Assembly: GCA_021464415.1 (NCBI GenBank)
Contig: CM038464.1
Span: 56,037,328 to 56,101,327 of the forward strand
DNA length: 64,000 nt
Reading direction: 5' to 3'
Source of the DNA: Lonicera japonica
Taxonomy: Eukaryota > Streptophyta > Magnoliopsida > Dipsacales > Caprifoliaceae
The position numbers and the translations under genes were made by a program. Below, in pieces: positions 59,243-64,000 of the stretch. Under the pieces are notes generated by a model that was not told where the DNA came from, did no database searches, and saw only the letters and a program-made list of their open reading frames with translations. The stretch's first letter is position 1; each line of letters opens with the position of its first letter.

Positions 59243-59456
59243 TAGTTCATATATAATAATACCCAAAATGATTGTCCAAAATCGACAAGCAAAAAAGTCA
59301 ACAAGTAATGCACCAATCAAAGGAGTGAAATTGACAGTGTCGCCAAAGTTGGTGAGGATGTTGGAGGCCTTCACCAGCGGCAGGTTTAACTGTTGAGTAA
59401 GGTATGTTATCATGTTGGCATGAAAACCAGCGCCCGCAAATCTATCACATATTTCA
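59243..59456 (-). pseudogene. Captured exon of an NPF (NRT1/PTR) transporter
   Basis: A single exon on the minus strand, 214 bp, preceded by an AG acceptor (ACTGCAAG) and followed by a GTAAAT donor. It encodes EICDRFAGAGFHANMITYLT, QQLNLPLVKASNILTNFG, then FTPLIGALLVDFFACRFWTI and IILGIIIYEL. This is the second exon of NPF proton-coupled transporters, covering the first membrane helices; the closest remembered pattern is the NPF3 subgroup. The frame is intact, but ADSFAGRFWT has become VDFFACRFWT, so a conserved Ser and Gly are lost. It lies 5' of the calreticulin exons on the same strand, which could give a chimeric transcript. Confidence 0.85.
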
Positions 59457-59519
59457 CTTGCAGTCAAAATGAACAAACACATCGTTAGTCTATCAATAGT
59501 TAGAATCACAGTTTAGATA

Positions 59520-62500
59520 TGGCATTGCTCTTAGAGAACTTTTATAAGCTATTGTAGTAGATCTTTTATAAGCTATTGTAGAATATCATTTTCCTAAAAC
59601 ATTATACTAACCTTCCTAACACTAGATAATTTTGCAAATTATTATGCAATTACATCCATTTGTGGCATTTGATTTCAACTTCTTATATACGAATCAAACA
59701 AACAGTCAGAATTGTTGAAGCACACTTGCACATGCATGGACAGTAAGTGGAAGTGAAGAGTGCAGTTAAAACTACTTTGACTAAATGTCCCTCATTCATG
59801 TTTTATTTTCTGATCTTTTTTTCGCAACGCTAAGGGTCTTTGGCTAGCTTACATGCACCTCAGCCTAGTGACCTCCACGATGAAACCCAGAGCCTCAACC
59901 AGCCGAGTGAAAGCCTGGTGACCTCGGTGATAAGCCAATGCATCCCCTACCAGTTATATAGATAAAATATAAATTGAATAATATATCCTTTTAAAAAAAG
60001 AAAAACAACCAACCAACCACATAATTATATATATGATCAAGCAAAGGGCCCACGATATAATAAATATTGTTAATTTTGTTGTTATATTTGTTTGTAACTA
60101 TTATCCTATGAAGATACTTGGAAATCTTCATTTTAATTGAAAACATGGAGTTTCTAGAACTAAGAAAGTTTATCAATTATTCATTGTAAATTTTTAATCA
60201 ATTATGAACGTACATCACAGTTGTGTGAACGAAAAATCATAAAACAACACTTCTAGTGTAGTCCTCAAATCATTTATAACTTTGAATCTATCCCTTGATC
60301 AGAGAACTCCAAACTCAAGATAAGTTTACTATACCAATATACCTATATATTATACAAGAGATGGATTGATCTGAGTGGATATGTAGTGATGTGCTGAAGG
60401 AAATGAAACAAATACTTGGTCCCGCTTTCCTTGCTAACTGCACCCTATTGGACCTATTATAGATAGTTTTGCCAAAAGAATCATGGATGACAGTTCATGA
60501 AACATGGATTCCAACGCAGAAGGTTCTTACAACTTATGTTCCGTGTTTTGCTTGTGAATTATGACACCACTAGTCAGAATTGTGATCTCGGATAACTACC
60601 TTCAAGATTTTTGGGTTCTATACTCTATCTTGAAGTAAGCATGTTTGTATTAAAACTTTTTAATTAATATAAGGAATTAGATTTACACAGTTTTATAAAG
60701 ATGATATCTTAAGAGTTCAATAATGAACAAAAATAAAATAATGGAAGGTTAATTACACAAGCATAAACAAATTTACAAATTACACAAACCTTCAGAACTG
60801 TCGAAAGAAGCCGCCTTTTTGAAGCACGTTGGTCTCTTCTCGATTAGTCAGTCCTTTATGACTATAATCAACTAAAAAATAAAATGCAAGAACATTTGTA
60901 ATATTTGCATATATGATATATACATACATATATATTTGTAATATTTCAATAAACAAGTCAAGTACTAAAAACAAAATCAAGGGTTTTATAAATGGGATTC
61001 TTCTATACTTATATTTTCAATTGGGGTTCAAACCATAAAAACAACTACGTTTTAATAAGTGAGACCTTTGAACTTCGCATGTGTTCGGCCATCTACTCAT
61101 TAGATGATAAATTCAAAATCTAATAAAGAGCAAAAGGTCTAAACAACTTACACTGAACAATATCTCAAGTGAAGACAAACCGTTGAATATGAGGCCGAGC
61201 CGCTCTAGGTTCTTGAAATCATTGAAACATGAAACTTAAAACGATCAATTTATAATAAAATGAAATGATGATTGCAAACTTGGAATTTTTTCTTTACAAA
61301 CTTCACTACCACTACTAGCAAAGTCCCCTAACAGATTAATAAAAAAAGAAAGAACAAAAAAAAACTATTTAGAAAGACAATTATACAGATATATACTTCC
61401 TTTTCTATGCTTAATAAATTGCAGCATTATTGTGAAACCTACTGACTAAATTATAAATTAGAAGAGCCCTAATCATTATATTTAAGTACTCAAATAGCAT
61501 ATAAATTAGACAAATTAGACATGCAAGTGACAAGATTCTTGACAATCAACTAAAAATTACTTCAAAAAATTATAAATTGCTTAGCAAACTCAAGATGATC
61601 AATTTAAATAAGAGTAAACTTGCTTAGCAAACTCAAAATAATCAATTTGAATAACCACCAATAAAACTCATACAGATATATAAAAACCACAAAAATCCAG
61701 AAAAGAAACAACCTATAGATTCAGACAGACCATACATACATGTAACCCACAAAATTCTTGAAAGCCCAATCAAAATTATCAATTAACATAGAGAACAAAT
61801 AATAAATTAGAATTCACACATATATATATAAACCTAGAACTAGAAAACTGGTGAAGAGCAGCATTGCTTGAAAATAGAATGACAGTAACTTGGCAATCGC
61901 AAAGAATAGAAAGTTCGCGGGCTTTTTTCATCAATCCACACCATCCAATTAGAAAAACTTTAGAGTAACTAATTTAACATGTGCCAATAGATTTAGATTT
62001 CTAATATATAACAAGGCTTTAATACTTGAATTTATAACTTGTGCAGTTAGTGTCATTAATAAAGGGGACAAAGTTAAAGAATTGAAGCTTAGTATAAAGA
62101 ACCTTCAATTTTAAGTTCAATAGTACTTAATTTGTATCTTGATAGTAAGTTTCTCTTATGTTAATTGCATATATAAAACAACATTCATGAATTTCAAGCC
62201 ACAGAGACAAACAATCAAACAGTTGGTATACAATGAAAATGGAAATCAAATTTCAAGCCAAAAGTTTCCACGTACTATTTCCTCTTTCTCAAATAGTTGG
62301 TACACAGATAGTGCTTGAATTAGCATATAAGGAGATAAAGGAAAAAAATTCTATAAATACCTAAGTAGTGCTTTGGGGGCTAGTTTCTGTTGTACAAATG
62401 AACAATGGAAATTGCAAACCATTACTTCATATGAAGCCTGAGATTCTTTAATTAAATAAACCCTAACACAGAACATATATAAACAACATTTAATTTAATC

Positions 62501-62930
62501 ATACAATTACCTCAAACAAAGAAGAAAGAGGGGGTAATGGAAGTGGTGGTGCCTTAAGATCCATAGTAAAACAAGATGCCGGATGAAGATGATGAAGCTA
62601 CAGGATTGAAGGAAGCTACTAGTGGTAGAAAATGGCTACGAGATGAAAATGCTTCAATGAGCTTTATGATTTTGAGTGATCAATCTAAAGTATGTCATTC
62701 TGAGTGAGATTTTGGTGAGATTGAGTGAGATTTGCTAACTTCAAGTGAGAGTTTTGTGTGAGAGGAGTGAGAGTTTTTGTGATGGCTACAATGTGATGTA
62801 TATGTCATTTAGAGGGCTTTTGGAGATGAATATATATATATATAACATTGAACGACGTCATTTTGGTTATAACTTTACTACTGCTTTTAACTATCACACG
62901 TTCAAAAAATATGTTCTACTTTTTTTTTAA
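59520..62930. other. Unassigned interior of CACTA 2
   Basis: AT-rich. 59870-59950 holds a GC-richer duplication-like stretch (GTGACCTCCACGATGAAACCC / GGTGACCTCGGTGATAAGCC). 60390-60560 shows short exon-like open text on the plus strand (SDVLKEMKQILGPAFLAN) with stops, not identified. 62560-62760 is purine-rich and may be UTR-derived. No full gene. Confidence 0.4.
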
Positions 62931-63119
62931 CTCATATGACTGCCATTGGCTGTTACAAATAATAATAACCTTTGTGACCGCCAATAACATTCATACTTTT
63001 TTAACAATATGACAAAATCATGTTTGTGACGGTCGTTAGCAGTCATAAGTTTGTGACTGTTAATGACTATCACAAATTAGCGAGTTTAACTGTCACAAAA
63101 TCTAATTTTTGGTGTAGTG

Positions 63120-63404
63120 GTTTTTTACACAAAAAATAATTTGGTTTGCACTTTTAACAATGCCATCAAACTTACCCCTATTCCTGTTCAACCAAAGCTC
63201 CCAACAAATAGCGTTTGGAATCAAGGATAAAATAGCTTTGTAACATGGGGATCTCTCTTTTTGCAACCACCAAGCATTCACCTTTTGTTGAAGCATCATC
63301 CTTACAGAATGAATATTACACAGATCCTCGAAATGAGCCTAGACTTTCTTGGCAACGTCACTAGTAACAAATACATGAGACACAGACTCAAAATATGAAT
63401 CAAT
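63120..63404 (-). pseudogene. LINE 2, 5' part (zf-RVT), right of CACTA 2
   Basis: Minus strand: FESVSHVFVTSDVAKKV, a stop, AHFEDLCNIHSVRMMLQQ, VNAWWLQKERSPCYKAI, then ICWELWLNRNRGKFDG and IIFCVKN, ending at the CACTA junction. This is the zf-RVT zone that precedes RNase H in plant L1 ORF2. Joined conceptually to 57813, the domain order is continuous. Truncated on its 5' side at about 63404 by the Copia LTR. Confidence 0.82.
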
Positions 63405-63409
63405 TCAGC

Positions 63410-63610
63410 TGTTAGCATATATTGCGTTCACATGTATTTACCATATTTCATATAGTTGACTTCCCATATCCTTAATTAAGGATTATAGCATAATTAGGCG
63501 ATTGTGTTACCTTATTTGTATATTCTCTTAACCCTATATATAAGGGCTCTCCTTGTATTATTCAATTTATTCAATTCAATACAAATATCTTTCTCTTATC
63601 TCTCTTAACA
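63410..63610 (+). mobile_element. Copia 5' LTR at window edge
   Basis: 201 bp from TGTTAGCATATATTGCG to TCTCTCTTAACA. It has a TATA box (CTATATATAAGGGCTC, about 63533) and a downstream CAAT/TTCAATTCAATAC-rich R region. It is followed at once by TAGTATTAGATG. The target site left of it would be TCAGC (63405-63409). The second LTR is outside the window. Confidence 0.75.
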
Positions 63611-63622
63611 TAGTATTAGATG
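63611..63622 (+). other. Copia primer-binding site (degenerate)
   Basis: TAGTATTAGATG directly follows the LTR and resembles TGGTATCAGAGC, the initiator-tRNA-Met site of plant Copia elements, with G-to-A and C-to-T changes. Confidence 0.65.
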
Positions 63623-64000
63623 AAGGTTTGTAACATCACAATTTCTTCCATCTTCCAATCCAAAATCTAACAACCACCTTCCAATCGATTTTTTTGTCAA
63701 AATCAAAACTCTAAACTAGTAGTCAAGCATCATCCATCCCACTACCCTTCTACGCCTATACTGCCTTTACAGCCATTACAGCCATCAAACCCCATACAAT
63801 AAGCTGTTAAACCATCAATACTCCATATTCGACCAAATTACGGCTCATATTCACACATCTCGTACTCTAAAATCAAAATAAAAACCACCGTCTGCTTTGT
63901 CTTGTCCAAACGATTCTAAGGCCTCTAGAACCAAGCCAAAATACCCATGAACGCACCCACACGCGCCCTATCTTTCCTCTAACTTCTGCAACGCCTAACC
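63623..64000 (+). mobile_element. Copia 5' leader (incomplete at window end)
   Basis: C-rich, low-G leader with no start codon followed by a gag-like frame before the window ends. Presumed internal sequence of the element whose LTR is at 63410-63610. Confidence 0.5.

Larger units (their letters stand above)
57814..63119 (-). mobile_element. CACTA element 2 with captured calreticulin and NPF exons
   Basis: Starts CACTACACCAAAATCAC and ends TTTTTGGTGTAGTG; target duplication GTT (57811-57813 and 63120-63122). Length 5,306 bp. Dense subterminal TGTGACAG/CTGTCACA motifs lie at 57840-58250 and 62935-63110. Captured host exons lie on the minus strand (58657-59456). It splits LINE 2, whose reading continues across the element. 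No transposase is recognised, so it is non-autonomous. From 59520 to 62930 no further gene was confidently identified; a possible exon scrap is at 60390-60560. Confidence 0.95.

Noticed and set aside
60390..60560. Third captured gene in CACTA 2
   Set aside because: Short exon-like text with stops; I could not assign it to a family, so it is only mentioned in the interior entry.

Overview
This is nuclear DNA of a flowering plant, almost certainly a eudicot. It is very AT-rich, has plant-type introns in gene fragments, and is dominated by plant transposon classes (Copia, Tat-type Gypsy, L1-type LINE, CACTA, MULE, hAT, Harbinger MITE, Helitron, SINE). The species cannot be named from what is visible. 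There is no bacterial-style operon, rRNA, CRISPR array or intact tRNA gene.

The only sequences that look like conserved host genes are three tandem paralogues on the minus strand (about 8.8, 15.7 and 28.3 kb). Each encodes a 76-residue basic protein without indels, and each has the same TATA box at the same distance from its ATG. They sit in a degenerate tandem array spanning roughly 1.4-46.8 kb, whose backbone blocks recur up to five times. I do not recognise the family.

0-18.8 kb: LTR end with primer-binding-site-like motif, Harbinger-type MITE (2678-3199), long fold-back element (3896-4299), SINE, Tat-type LTR block carrying a deleted hAT element (6827-7516, 8-bp TSD), gene copy 1, a TRIM-like element (10295-10805), a young internally deleted Copia element (10914-14590, TSD ATTTC), gene copy 2, and a MITE (17731-18040). 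18.8-25.0 kb: a CACTA element (18836-24966, TSD AAA) carrying exons of the CCR4-NOT scaffold gene NOT1 plus the end of a plant Transposase_24-type ORF.

25-46.8 kb: gene copy 3 and further array units, broken by a solo LTR (32556-34265, TSD CATTT), a MULE (34465-37225) holding a nested LTR-like block and a MITE, and a second MULE-like element (41901-45642). 46.9-55.4 kb: a Harbinger-type MITE and three head-to-tail Helitrons; the third contains a possible endogenous pararetrovirus fragment.

55.9-64 kb: two 5'-truncated LINEs. The second is split by a CACTA element (57814-63119, TSD GTT) carrying calreticulin and NPF (NRT1/PTR) transporter exons. A Copia LTR with primer-binding site (63410 onward) runs off the right edge.

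Functionally the window is a small-gene tandem array being diluted by nested transposons. The two CACTA elements that captured host exons, and the three 76-residue paralogues, are the parts most worth following up.
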